A stretch of 64,000 bases of DNA from Phlebotomus papatasi (GCF_024763615.1 NC_077222.1:5952001-6016000); one strand, 5' to 3'; shown: positions 10,455 to 23,111, counted from the first letter of the stretch. Numbers and translations are program-made. Notes: generated by a model from the letters alone, not told the origin.

Positions 10455-12940
10455 CGTACTGATTGTATCTTGGAATTATATGCGCTCCAGAATCATCCTT
10501 CCAGACATAGCGCGGTAAAAATGTACCACAAAATTTTCTCATTAAATCTATCTATTCGAAGTTTGCTAAGGGCTAAGTTCAGACGAATTTGTAAAAGACT
10601 TCTGTACAATCTTGGAATTACAACTCATAATGCTAAAATAATATTTTGGTGAAATCTAGATTCTCGAACAACGTAAAATTCCACACAAACCAATTTGGAA
10701 GTTCGTTTTTTATTAAGTTTTAAAAGAGTTGTCTAACTTTAAAATGATTTGCTCGAATTTCAAATTTTACTTTTTTGCGAACACATTTTTGTTAGATTTC
10801 TTTGTCCGTTTGTTACTCATAAAGACCAAACGATTATGGATATAGTTATTGCTGCTTTAAAGGACCCCCTACAATTGACATTCTCCATAAAATTGCAACA
10901 ATGTTACAAAGTGTATGGGTTTCTTTTTCAATTTATTCCCGAAATGAATTAAATTTTCCATAAGGGAGTTTTTTCCGACAAAATAAATTATCATTATGAT
11001 GGTTCGTGGTTGAACTGGTGAAGAAAGAAATTAACATCATATAAAGTAATTGAAAATATCGCAGCAGGATACAGAAAACCGAACCATCTACCCACAGTTC
11101 ATTCTTTTTACCATAAAGTTTCTTATATTAATATTTTAAGAGACTCAAGACAACTTTGGCTGTCATATAGTGAAAACCCAAAGAGCAATTTTTCTTCTAG
11201 ACTTAATTTCAAAAGACTAATATTGGTGCAGGACCTGTATGAAGTTGGAGGGAAAGATGAGAAAATCCCTTGATTTTTCACGACCTTCAAGGAGTAAAGA
11301 ATGGCTAGGGAATTGTGGCTATTATGGTTTCCGCAAAGACGTTTAGGAAGACATGCGGAGAGGGAAAAGCTGATAAATAATTACGGGAAAAGTGAAAAAT
11401 TTTCAATGGGATAATATAGCAAAAAAACTCAAAAGAAATATGATGCGAATGTAGGAAGGAACTCAATTAACTCTGAACTCCAGTAGAAGAATTTTCCGAC
11501 AGTTATTGAATGTTCTTCTCCTGGAAAATGGAATTTTTTCTGACTTTTCGCAGCGTGTTATTATCATTATGTTCACCAATTTCATCACTTAATGACCTAT
11601 GGCAATTAATTTGTGGTCCAGTACGGTCAAGCAATTTTAATTATTATTAATTTTTTATTTCTTCTATGGAGTAACTTACATCGAAATTGTATTCCTTGAG
11701 CAGTATTATTTTATTCTGTTTGTGCAATAAGTGCAATTTTGGCTTTGAAGTTTTCCATCTCCTTGTGCTGAACCGTAAAGTTTCCCATCTTGCAACTCTT
11801 CCTGTTAACATAATTAGTCTAATTAGAGTCTTTTCTTAATTCATCAAATTATTCAGGAGGAATTCTTCCTTTTGATCAGCATTCCTCTATATACCTGATG
11901 CAAAATATTCAATGCAGATAAGGAAAATACACCAATTACCAAGACTGGAAATTTTCTGAGAATGCACAAGAAACTTTTAGTCGAGACATAAAGTCCTAAC
12001 TTAATAATTTTAGTTGAAATTTTAAGCACAAATGTGAAGCACTCATGCAGCATTTCTATGAGGAAGAAAAACAGCATTATAGTAAAATCCTGTGGTTGCT
12101 GGGAGAATCAATTAAATTTATAGAACAATTTTGCTTGCTTTCTTTCCTCCAGGAGAAACTAAAGAGCAATCCTTTTACTTGAAGTTGATTCTGAATTTTC
12201 CTAAAATTTTATTTCGAAAGCCTTGAAATCTAACAAATATTTTTCTTACTCAATATATGTCTGAATAACATATTTTAAATTCTATTTTGAATAATGAATT
12301 GATGACTAGTCTTCTTTAATTCTTTTATTAAACTCATAATTTAAAAGGAAATTATTTAAAAGGTGATTATAAATCACAAGCAAATTATTTTAATTCAAGT
12401 CCTTAAGCATATATACAAGAAGTACAAAATTTTAAACAATATTTTCTGAAATTTTCATTAAAAAAATTAAAAATTCACCTGTTGGGGCTGGATTTTCGGA
12501 CACCTTTTCGAAAAAAGAAAAGAAAAAAACTGGGTAAACGATGGACATCCGGGTAACACAAGGTAAGTTTTTACTAGCACAATATTAAATTAGTTAAAGA
12601 TATTGTCCATAGGCTTATATTGTTTTTGAACTAGACTTGTACTTGTTTTTGAACTAGATTTTTTGCAGTTTTTTAAGGCAAGAAGATAAAGTGTATGAAG
12701 GTGCCTGTTTTGAGAAAAAAATGAGTAATTAAAAAAATTGATTTATAGGCATTAGAGCAACTACTTAAAAAGTGATTGGTCACAATCTCTTAATTAAGTA
12801 CTTAGTGTTAAGACTAAAGCATGCCATGTCAGTTTCGCTATTCGCTACAACGCGCTGAGGTCTGTCTCTTTTTAATATATTTTTTAAGTAGTTGGATATT
12901 CCACAACTCCTTAAAATTAATTAATTGGGAACATTTACAT
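10455..12940. other. No gene recognised
   Basis: AT-rich, short open frames only, no repeat family member that I can match within the window. Confidence 0.4.
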
Positions 12941-12951
12941 CGCTGCATTGG

Positions 12952-13002
12952 ATTGAGATTGAACTGTCCCAAAATAGGATTTTGGGACAACTCAGTCTCA
13001 AT
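12952..13002. repeat. 51-base hairpin
   Basis: ATTGAGATTGAACTGTCCC pairs with its near-exact complement ending GTCTCAAT around the centre AAATAGGATTTT. A diverged second version follows at about 13053-13103. Confidence 0.8.
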
Positions 13003-13107
13003 GTAAGGCAGCAATCTGAATGGTTTCATTGAGGCCATTAATATCGCCATATTGAGACTGAATTTACCCAAAATTCGATTTTGCGACAGTTCAATTTCAA
13101 TCTAACT

Positions 13108-14291
13108 CCATAGCAAAAGAAAGAGGTATCCCTTTTAGGAATAACATAGGAATTACAAAAATTCCTCGGAATTTTCCTGTATCATTCCTTGAAAAAATGC
13201 ATAGGAATTTTCCATAATAATATTCCAAAGAAATTCCCATGGATTTATAGAGGATTTTTTTTGTGGAATACTTCCATGGAAATGTTTGTGGATTTTATGT
13301 GGGTTTTTCCACCTAAATAAAATAGATGAAAAATGAAATTGTCGCATGCATCTCGTTCCTTTATTTCCGAGCATTAGAGAAATAACAAAGATTACGAGAA
13401 TTTTAATATGTTTTACTCGTTTTACTACGCCAGCAATAACGAATTAACACTTTAGATTTAGATAATAAAAAAGTATTTGATAATTTTTTTTTCCTAAAAT
13501 ACACATTAAATTAAATAATAATCTTATTTTAGGTTGGCAACGTATTTAATGTAATCACTTCACTATTATCTACATCTACACGAAACGCAGTGTCGCATAA
13601 TTAATTTTATTGTACATAATTGTCGCAGGAATCACTAAAAATGTTTGCGGAAGGTTTGGAAACAAATTATCCATGTTGTCGCAGTCGCAACACCATTTTA
13701 TTTGCTAGACATTCGAGAAAAATTGTGGAAAAAATCGTGGAAAATCCTACGAAAAGACAGTGGAAATTTTCACAGAATTTCTCCAGCTTATCCCGCGGAC
13801 GATTCACGTTTGATTTTCCATATAAATGTTCCGCGGAATTTAATACTGTAATTCCAGTAGATCATTTTTGAAATTCCATGGAAAATTTGCTAGAATTTTA
13901 GCGTTAAACTCCGCGGATTATTGCAATTTGGATTCTAGTTCTCCACTGGAATTTTGCTATGGGGAGACTTTCGAGAAAAATTGAGGAAGAATAACTGTGG
14001 AAAACTTAGCTAACCCTCTGGAAAGATAGTGGAATTTTCCATGGAATTTCCATCTGTGCCGCCCACGCTTCATGTTTGATTTTCCATATAAATGTTCTGT
14101 GGAGTTCTGCGGAATTTAATGCTGGAATTCCAGTGGATTGTATTGGAAATTCCATGGAGAGCTATGATTTAATGGAATTTCCGACTCCACATTCCATGGA
14201 AAATTTGCTAGAATTTTAGCGTTAAATTCCGCGGATTATTGCACTTTGGACGCTAGTTCTCCACTGGAATTTCCGTGGAATTTTGCTATGG
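13108..14291. mobile_element. CCATAGCAAAA-bounded repeat element
   Basis: CCATAGCAAAA at 13108 is matched by its complement TTTTGCTATGG at 14281-14291. The interior is crowded with GGAATTTCC-, CCATGG- and CCGCGG-like palindromes. A block of about 170-250 bases is present twice (about 13790-13965 and 14060-14291). No convincing protein is encoded. Confidence 0.6.
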
Positions 14292-14403
14292 GGAATTCAG
14301 CGGTGTAAGTAGCCTTATTGAGTTAAGCACTTATTATTTAACTTAATAAGTACTTAATGTATTAGCTCAGAGTATGTTCTTTCAAAGTAAAAAAAAACAA
14401 ATA

Positions 14404-14615
14404 GGGGAAACTGGGGCATAATCAAACACGGGGTAGCACCAAACACTCCATTTTTTTAATAGGATATTCGACTTCAGAGGACAAAACTTATACAAATTTT
14501 TAGGCATTATAGAGATGTTTGTTCACTGAAGAAATGGTCGAGATAGTCCAAATAGTTTAGAAATAAAAATTAGTGTTTGGTGTCACCCTGTGTTTGGTGG
14601 TGCCCCAGTTTCCCC
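14404..14615. mobile_element. MITE with GGGGAAACTGGGGC ends
   Basis: Inverted ends with CAAACAC blocks, TA on each side (14402-14403, 14616-14617), 212 bases, no coding capacity. Confidence 0.85.
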
Positions 14616-14892
14616 TAATTGCTATCTTTAGACGAGTGAAAGTCGCACTTAAACGAATAAAAAAATAAATTATAATTTTTTGGAGACTTTCATTCAAAAA
14701 ATACCATTTTCTGCGTATTTTTGATTATATTTAGTCTGGTAAAATTAGTTGTGAAAAAGGAAAGAAAAAATTTTGATTTTTTTAAAAGCATTTTTAACAC
14801 ATGAAACCCATTAAATTACGAACATTTTAATAGTATTAATAACTAATCTTGCTTGATGATCTTATTGATGAAAACATGCTTTTATGACATTA

Positions 14893-15104
14893 GGGGAAAG
14901 TGCCCATGCTTGATACCATTGGAAGCTTCGTAATGACTAAATATGTTTTACAATATATATGTGACTCATCGCAACCATATTTTAAAAACTATGGGAAAGT
15001 GGCCAGTTCTTAAAATATATTGCGAAGTCACGTTTATGGAGAAACATAGAAAAAATTTTGTTATTACGAAGCTTCCAATGGTACCAAGTATGGACACTTT
15101 CCCC
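14893..15104. mobile_element. MITE with GGGGAAAGTGCCCAT ends
   Basis: Inverted ends of about 40 bases (including CCATTGGAAGCTTCGTAA), TA on each side, 212 bases. The same outer logic as 14404-14615 but different sequence. Confidence 0.85.
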
Positions 15105-15106
15105 TA

Positions 15107-16946
15107 TGTAAACGACTTATTGAATGCATATGTTTTAAATTTCATTGAAGAAAGGAGACAATTCTCTTAAAAATAAGATAAAAATAATTGAATTGATAAA
15201 TAAATACAAAAGATGAAGACAATGAGAAATTTACTAGAGCTTCTGAATACCCGTTATCACCCTTCTCTCCCCTACAACGTGCATATTCGTTTGTTGGACC
15301 AGGGATTTGAAACATACCAATTGCAAGAGTTCACATTAAGTTGACAAAGTGCAAGGCTATAGTAGCTTGTTCGTTGCATGTTAATTTGGAGAGTGGCATT
15401 GATTATTGCCCTTTGTGTATACAGGGTATATTTGCATATGGCCCTGGAATACACGGGAACAGGGAACATTGGGGATTAATTGAGGAGCCAGCAAGAACCC
15501 CATATGTTTGTATGGTCATCGCAATCATTTTGCGTTCCAGTGAAGCTGGGAGGCCTCGGAAATGCTGGTATTTTCACCTATCCTGTCTATCTTGTATTCA
15601 GCAGACGCACCCTTGTTGCTCCCAATTGTGTCCAACAACTAGAGGATTTCAAGTTCAGCCTCACCACCCACAACGTGATATCGGAATTTGCATACATTCA
15701 TGGAAAGTGCTTGCATACTCTGGGCTGAATATGATAAAATGTTGGACGAAGTGTGAATCAACGAAGCGAAAATTTTCCCATACTGAAAGCCTATCCATAT
15801 TTTGGGGAAAATTCTGGAAAATCCTGGAGAGGGAGGTATAATAGGGGGGATTCATTTTTAATGCATAAGCTCAAATGTCACGTCACTTGTGAAGAATGGA
15901 ATACATAAAAGCTATGTAGCATGTACTATGTGCAATAAGGTTTATGCATGATGTCAATTTCGAGAAACCGACACTCACAGAGATTAATGGATTCACAGCC
16001 CCCTGATTGCAATTTAATAACCTAAAATGTTTGAGAGGAGATTTCCTGAAAATCGGGAAACAAGGTGGGAATTTGATGGGTTGAAAATGAAACAGAACCA
16101 CCATGAATCAATCGAGAAGACAGTTTTGATAAATTTGCTAAAAATAAGTTTGGTTTAAATTTAATTAGCATAAAATGACTTGTTACACGAGCATCCATTG
16201 ATTGTAAAAGGGAAGTATCTGCCAGACTGAATTCCATAGGAACAAATCTAATTAATTTCCTACATGTCGGGAAATTCTCGTGTATCACTGTGCAGATATC
16301 AAGTTCAGTGGCATGGCTGATGTGCATCTAAAATTCATGGGAAAGATGAGGAAGAGCACGAATATGAAACTTCATTCAAAATATCGCCGGGTGCATCATC
16401 CGTTATCGTATTTACATTTTTGTTCTCTCATGAAAATTGTTGAAAACTCTGAAAATTTAAAATTGAGCTTTACGAAACTGTTTTTAGATTTTCAGATACT
16501 TTCAAACAAAATTTTAAATAGCATTGTAACTTCGAATCGTCCAAAAATACGTTTATGGACATAAAATTGCAATATCCCAATATTATCCAACGACGACTAT
16601 TGGTGATGCAAACGACGAAATGTTTATGCAACTCTATGTACAAGCACTTGTTCCATCTTTAAGTGGTTAGAGGAGCAAACAATACGAGCTACCCTTTAGT
16701 TTCAACCAGTGTATCTCTCTTTATATATGTACCTATACAACATATTGGCTACGAAACGTATTGAATGCCTATGCGTGTTTGTTAATAAGAACAAATTTAG
16801 TACAATAGGAGTACTTACTCTTAATACAATCAATAGATTTACAGAATTTAATTAACGTATTTTACATCGAAGAGGTATATTTTTCTTTATACTGTACCTC
16901 TCAATATTATTCTGATAATTGCGACAATTAAAAATTATTACAAATA
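15107..16946. other. No gene recognised
   Basis: An open frame of 166 codons at 15341-15841 (plus) overlaps open frames in two other phases and has no recognisable domain. I treat it as chance. Confidence 0.4.
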
Positions 16947-17374
16947 GGGTAAGTGAGCCAAATTTCGGCATAGTTGCATGCAAGCGTCAAAGTCTCAAGT
17001 TTGAAATGTAATATTTTAAATACAAATTGATTTTTTTTAATTTTTTCTTCTGAAAGAGTGTTTCTGGGAACCTTGTAAAGAGTTTACCGTCTTTATTTAC
17101 TCTAAAATCATTCTTAATACATTTTAAAATGAATAAAAATGTAGACATAGCTTTGGTGACCTATTTCGGCCACCTTCATTCTCATAGTTCCTTGCCCTTC
17201 GGGAATTCTTCCAATATCTTTTTCACATCATCTCGTTTGTGGAAGCTACATTTTTTGTTATTCTTTTGCATTGTATAATCTGTAGAGTACGTAAAATATA
17301 AAAGTTCATGGAAATTCGTGGAACAAAAAAGGTGGCCGAAATTGCAAGCTGGCCGGAATTTGGCACACTTGCCC
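16947..17374 (+). mobile_element. pogo-derived MITE, intact copy
   Basis: Ends GGGTAAGTGAGCCAAATTT and its complement, TA on each side. Very similar to 37558-37986. The minus strand at 17275-17190 still reads ERD-like/KKILEEFPKGKEL, a trace of a transposase N-terminus. Confidence 0.8.
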
Positions 17375-17405
17375 TAATTCACAAAAATTTTGGTAAACTA
17401 TGAGC

Positions 17406-17536
17406 TATGCAAGCCATTATGAGGAGGCGTCGAGCTCGAGGCAGACCTAGGGCAAGGTGGCGGAGCATCGAGAAGCGCGGGCTGCTATTTTGGATGTCAT
17501 GGGCCCTCGACCCCAATAGGGATAAGCGGTTGAAAA
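17406..17536 (+). mobile_element. LINE 3' fragment with internal deletion
   Basis: It matches the 3' end of the LINE at 44243-44834 in opposite orientation, but lacks about 75-80 bases between AAGGTGGC and GCGGAG-type sequence. It ends in the same GATAAGCGGTTGAAAAT. Confidence 0.8.
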
Positions 17537-17674
17537 TTATGATGACTTATTAATTTTAAAGTAAAATAGTGGGAAACATTTGATTTGATAATTTTTTTTA
17601 AAAAATTATTTTTTTCAATTGAAATTTAGGAAACCTAATACAAATTTTTAAAATATCATTCATACCTTTATTTT

Positions 17675-18283
17675 GGTGGTAGCCAAAATCCCGAAGTCCA
17701 AAATCCTGGGCGTTAAAAGCCCAAAAACTAAAATCCCGAATAAACGAAAATCCGAAATCCAAAATTCCGAAGATCTAAATACCGAATGCGCCAGGACTCT
17801 GAAAGATAAAATTTCAAAAGTCGAAACCCCGAAAGTCAAAATCCTGGACGCTAAATTCTCGAAAGGTTTAAAATCCCGAACGCTAAAACTGAACTCTGAA
17901 AGCTAAAACTAAATTCTGAAAGCTAAAATCCTGAATAATTTCACTTTGTCTCAATAAGGGTAGCTAATGATTTCCCAAAACAGAAAACTGTTCTAGAGAA
18001 ACTAATAATTTCCCAAATTTTTGGCTTTTCGGGATATCGGCCTATTCTGGATTTTGATTTTTCGGGATTTTGGATTTTTCGGAACTTCGGCATACGGGAT
18101 TTTGATTTTCAGGATTTTGAATCTTTCGGGGTTTTGGATTTTTCGGGTTGTCGACTTTCAGGATTTAGGCTTTCAAGATTTTGGACCTCTCGGGATTTTA
18201 ATGTTCGGGATTTTGGCTTTCAGGATTTTGGATCTTTCGGGGTTTTGGACTTTACGGGATTTTGGCTTTCGGAATCTTGGTCA
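17675..18283. mobile_element. Foldback-like element, copy 2
   Basis: Left arm of AAATCCCGAAAG-type units to about 17935, right arm (18025-18283) of the inverted units such as GGGATTTTGGCTTTC. The core between them differs from that of copies 1 and 3. Confidence 0.65.
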
Positions 18284-20048
18284 CGTCACCTTTTATTCAA
18301 TGATGTGATTAAAATTAATATTTTATGACCTTCTTTAAAGTATTATGGCATTATATTGCAGTTTAATTTTATATAATTTTTGGTATTCATTTAATATTTT
18401 AAATATTGTGAGGAATTTATTGCTGATCTCGAAGATAATTTTTTTATTTTCTCATATTTCTAATAAATTAATTAAGTTAAATAAATGCCAATAATATACG
18501 AAATAGTCCTATACAAATATTTTAATTGCAACAAGAGTGTATTATCAGTTTTGTTAGTTTGCTAACGATTTAGAGAGAGTTATGAGAAATTTTGAAATGT
18601 TAATACAATGCAAAAAAAAAAAAATAAAATAAAAATAATAAAAAAATGATAAAAATCATTTAAAAATATTCTAAAATGTATTGATATCATACGAATTTAA
18701 CTTGAAAGGAATGTGACCGAAAATTTTATTATCCGTTATTATTATTCGTATTATAAGTTATTACTTGATATATGCTGTAAATATTTCAGTTATTCTAGTA
18801 CAGTTTGTTTTGCTACGGAAATAATTGTGTGACCAAATAGTAATAGAGTTTGAAAATTTGAATTTGTGGTACTTCCTTAATTTTATATTCGTTTATCCAC
18901 CATAACTTCAATTATCCCGGAATGTTATTAAATTTGCGAATCCAGTGAACATCCCCTAATATTTGTTCATGAATATTTGAATGTTTATTTCTGCTCGAAA
19001 TGAAAATTTCTCAATAAGATCGTAATAGAGCGAAAAACCATTGGCTATATTTTGCAGATTAATGGATACCTATGGTATTAATTTAGCAATTTAATCAAAT
19101 CCATTATCGGGTGTTGACATAATGGTCACCACTACAGATTGCAATAACAGCAATCCATTGAAACCGAAATCCATTCAATATGTTGCTATAAAAGCTCTTC
19201 GTTGAAATATGCGTTATTGAACGTGGAAAATTATTTTGGGAATCATGCAAATTTTCACATTCACGGCTTTAAAATGAGGGGTTGGCTTGCTCCTGAAGCA
19301 TACACATTGGTAACTCTTGCTGTACAATTTGGGTGTGGTCGCAGTTTTCAAATATCCCTATGCACATAATGCCTGATGTTTGTTCTCCAAGCCTGGAAAT
19401 TGTATTTTAGGGGAAGATTTTATTGATTACCTTAGCTATATAATGTTTATATGTTTCGGTATAATGTACATATTCTTCAAGTGCAACTGCGTAATATTGA
19501 ACTTGATTATTTTGACCTTGATTGGACAGTCTTTCAATTCTCATCCCTCTTCCTGCTTAACTGATTTCCTTATGGAGTGCTACCGGAACCTTTTAAATTT
19601 GATTATTAAGCAATATTGAAAGCAGGTCTTGTAAGAGTTTTTATACTAGGTATTGATATCACGACATTTTGCTAATGGAAGTGGGAAAATACAAAATAAT
19701 ATAAAATTTATGAAATAAAAATCATTTAAAATATATTCTGAATAGTAATACTAATATGTATATAATAATTTTATGGGGATATGCAATATCTGACCAAGAA
19801 TTCCAAGGAAAGTAAGTAAGTAATTGGCGGAGCTGGAAGATTTGTGTCCCGTAAGAATAAATCACGCTTTAGGATTCGAACATAAACAATGAATAAGAAG
19901 TAAACATTGCTTGTATAATGTTTCTCATAACACATATTTTCATTAAAAAAATCTAATAGAAATTTTGTATTACAAATTCTACAGAGTAAGGTGACAAAAG
20001 ATGCTGGCACGAGTTCTTTAAGTGTCAATAGGTGTTCTTTTCACCCTA
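18284..20048. other. No gene recognised
   Basis: AT-rich with A/T homopolymers near 18610-18650. No supportable feature. Confidence 0.4.
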
Positions 20049-20444
20049 TTATAGTCCGTTTTTTCTACTTGTCACCAACTTGAGGCTTAAACGGTAAGAG
20101 ATATCACTTTCCGATCTTCGGTGACCCCCAATATAAAACAATATCTTCAGACGCTTTTTCTTTCCTCCCTCCAATCCTTCCAAAACCATGTTTTTTGGTT
20201 TATTTCGAAAATAGTTAATATGATTTCTTCTATTATCTGATATGTTTTGAAGGTACTCCTTTATTTTTTTTAAATGCTCCAGTTTAACCCGTTCAACTAC
20301 TCTAGAGAGTTTTGTTTTGGAAAGGTCTTCAAATTTCCAACCCAACTGCATTGGTCTCGAACGGCAATGAATCCAAAAACGACTTATATTTTTAATTATC
20401 CTTTTTTCTGTCTGTCAACTAGAGCCTCAATGTATCAGTTGATA
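20049..20444 (-). repeat. Fragment of the TGCTCGAAC-family repeat and flank
   Basis: The minus strand shares blocks with 6600-6900 and 58560-58760 (CCGATCTTCGGTGACCC, TTTGGTTTATTTCGAAAA). Its right part, 20252-20444, recurs at 21276-21412. Confidence 0.55.
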
Positions 20445-21275
20445 GGGTAAATTAAGTTAATTCAAAACCTGCTCCAAATGGAAATTTTTGGCTACTCCAA
20501 ATGGAAATATCACTGTTTTCATGATAAATACAATACTAAATTACTATATTTATGTATTTTCTATACCTCAGTTTCATTATTTAGTTAATTTTGCTCCAAA
20601 TAAAACGAAAATCCATTCATATTCATAAATTTTAATTTGGTAATCTCTCAGAAAGAAATAAAAGTGTACCTTTTCACCATTAATTTTTTCATAGATCGAC
20701 CATGTTTTTCAATGAAAAACACAATAAAGTGACTGTTGCTTATTCGTTTTGTTTAACATTAAATGTCACATTTCAGGCTACTTTTAGTTAAATTAAGTGC
20801 TAATCTTTATTGTTAACGGTACGTGAAGTTTTCAAATGAAATAATTACTTATTTCGTGACCACTTATTACTTATTACTTATTTCTGAAGTATCTGCAAAT
20901 GCTTCAATAGGAAACCCCGGAAATACGACTTTTTTTGGAGATTTTCTTATTGTTTTAGATGGAAAAGGAGAAAAGACCAGAAATAAGAACAAATTCTGCT
21001 CTCAGGAGCAACTCAACAAGGTTTTGGAAGCCTTTCATCGCTGTTTCACTTACACTGTTTGTCTCCAATTAGAAACTTTCCCTTGTCTCCATTTGGATTA
21101 ATATGTTTCCAATAGAAGCATTTTACGCTTGCGTATTTTTCTTGTATTTAAGAAATTTTTAAAATTATTCTTAAAGAATTTTCACTAAACAGTAACATTC
21201 TAGACGAGTCAAAGTTTTGAATCTTCTGTCAAAGTTCAAGCGTCTGCAAATGGTTTTGAATTAGGACATTTACCC
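20445..21275 (+). mobile_element. pogo-like element with transposase remnant
   Basis: Inverted ends GGGTAAATTAAG... and its partner share ATTCAAAACC. TA on both sides (20443-20444, 21276-21277). The plus strand at about 20960-21045 encodes GKGEKTRNKNKF followed by QEQLNKVLEAF, which fits the first helices of a pogo/CENP-B-type helix-turn-helix. The remainder of a transposase is absent. Assignment to pogo is by pattern only. Confidence 0.65.
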
Positions 21276-21384
21276 TACTCCTTTGTTTTTTTAAATGTTC
21301 CAGTTTAACCCGTTAAACTACTCTCTAGAGAGTTGTTTTTTCAACAGATTAGGTTTAATTTGAATCCTTTTTTCTGTCTGTAGA

Positions 21385-21980
21385 CTAGAGCCTCAGTGGA
21401 TCAGCTGATAGAGTAGTGTGATGATGACTGTGAGGTCTCGGGTTCGAAACTCGGCAGCTGCAGATTTTTCAGCAGCCGTATCGAATTAGTCCAGGGCACT
21501 CAATGGGTTAAGTGGTAGAGCACTCGCTCTATGATGCAAGTGTCCCGGGTTCGAATCCCCTTTACATCACCAGGAATTATTCTGGCGTTAAAGGTGTTGG
21601 GATTGCATCCAGTGAGCTTCACTGCATTTGAATCCACGGGCATGGGACTGACAACCTCATCCCGTGCAAAAAAATAGTAATGCATGTTTAGAAATTCCCT
21701 TGCGGCGGGAAGGCCTAGTTCCTTCATGGAATGTTGTGCCAGCATTATTATTATATTATCGAATTAGTTCAGTAAATGAATGAAAAAATAATGTCTAATG
21801 CATTAACAATGAACCGCCTAATCAAGAGAAACGGTACAGAAACGAATTCGGCATAAATAGATCTGTTGATACAAATACACATTCACTGCAACTGATCCAA
21901 CCAAGGCTGGTCTGCCGCAATATAGAAACGGCACTGTGTGTATACCTCAGGCATACAGAAGCCGAGATATGGAGCTGGAG
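21385..21980 (+). mobile_element. tRNA-like SINE split by a second SINE
   Basis: A tRNA-like head carries an A-box-like GTGGATCAGCTGATAGAG and a B box GGTTCGAAACTC (21441-21452). The body continues after the inserted SINE at 21771. The 3' limit is uncertain. Confidence 0.55.
21491..21758 (+). mobile_element. tRNA-derived SINE, recent insertion
   Basis: Exact 12-base target-site duplication TATCGAATTAGT at 21479-21490 and 21759-21770. The head has AGTGGTAGAGC (A box region, 21511) and GGTTCGAATCC (B box, 21548-21558). The tail is (ATT)n. The tRNA-like start is AGGGCACTCAATGGGT. It inserted into an older tRNA-like unit. Confidence 0.92.
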
Positions 21981-22159
21981 GAACGCCTTGGGGGTTCAGA
22001 TAAAATAGAGTAATGGGAAGTGCATAATGGGCTCATATAAGTGGTCTGGATGCAGCGGAATCGACAAAGGTTTAAGCCGACCCATAAGACAAATCTCAAT
22101 CTTAATCTGTCTGTAAACTTGTTATCCAACAAGATGCCAATCAGTAAGAGATGCGATAT

Positions 22160-22350
22160 TCTGGTGTTCGGAGGATCTCCCCATAAGTCAATTCAAGGAC
22201 CATTAGTGCAACCTATTTTTCTCCAACCGCCCCGCAACTTCACTAAAACTACATTTTTAGTTTGTTTCGAAAACATGTTCTACAATTTCTTTTATTTTTG
22301 GAAATATTTTGGAGGTAGTTCATGTGTAATTTTCGTTCATACATACCTAT
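22160..22350 (+). repeat. Fragment of the TGCTCGAAC-family repeat
   Basis: Shares TTTGTTTCGAAAACATG-type and preceding blocks with 20150-20220 and 58610-58640. Confidence 0.4.
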
Positions 22351-22360
22351 GACCTAGACC

Positions 22361-23111
22361 TAAAAAAATGGAATATTTCAGGTTTTTAGGATTTGAACAC
22401 ATTCTGGCATCGAATACTTTATATTTTTCCCATATTCTTTTAACCCTTTAAGGACGATTGGAAAACCGGTGTCCCATAAAGAAAATAATTTTTCCTGACT
22501 ACCTAAAGTTGTTATTTTTCTTATGTTTGTATGTAATTGCAAAGTAGAAGGTTGAAGGAATCTAGAATATTTTTTGCAAGTCTCTAGCTATTTGCTATGT
22601 AGTAAATATTTATGCTCAAAAATGGCGAATTTTTAAATTCTCAAATTCATAATTGATTTTATTTATTTTTTATACTTTTAATTTTTTTTATGCAAAACCC
22701 TTTTGGCAATAAAAACTACAATACTCATACGTAATATTTTTCATTAAAGCGAAAAATATTATTCATTGGTATTGTCAGAAAAATTATTTAAATTTTTGGG
22801 CTATCTTTGTCCCTATCATTCATAGAGGCACAAAATACACCGAATCAGACTCTGTTGGACTTTCCAAGGTTAGACGTAAGACTTATCATTGATTATGTTT
22901 CTCAGTTTAATTTTTATTTTTGATTCTCAGTCCGTAAAAAGTGTGTCGTCGTTAAAAGGTTACTGAATTTGATAATTTTAATTTTAATTTATTTTAATTT
23001 TAATGAATTTGATAACATTTTCTTAAAGAATTTGGTCACATTTCTTAAAGGACCATGGAAAAAATATAAGATGGTTGAAGCCAGAGTGTATGAAGCCTGA
23101 AAGCCTTCTCC
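22361..23111. mobile_element. MITE interrupted by a piggyBac-like MITE
   Basis: The left part (22361-22440) and right part (about 23015-23111, ending GAAAGCCTTCTCC before TA) are inverted counterparts, sharing an ATATTTTTCCCATATTC-like block. The same family frames 24676-25964. The 516-base element at 22444-22959 sits inside. Confidence 0.65.
22444..22959 (+). mobile_element. piggyBac-like MITE, copy A
   Basis: TTAA on the left, TTAC on the right. Ends CCCTTTAAGGACGATTGG and its diverged partner. About 516 bases, shared with 30731-31237 (inverted), 43048-43567 (inverted) and 48959-49185 (truncated). TTAA target and CCC-starting ends are typical of piggyBac. No transposase. Confidence 0.85.

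Noticed and set aside
15341..15841. A 166-codon open frame as a gene
   Set aside because: It overlaps open frames in other phases and has no recognised domain, signal peptide or convincing splice partners. RNA-seq could overturn this.
21491..21570. A functional tRNA gene
   Set aside because: A and B boxes are present but the cloverleaf is not convincing, and a SINE body, tail and exact target-site duplication follow.
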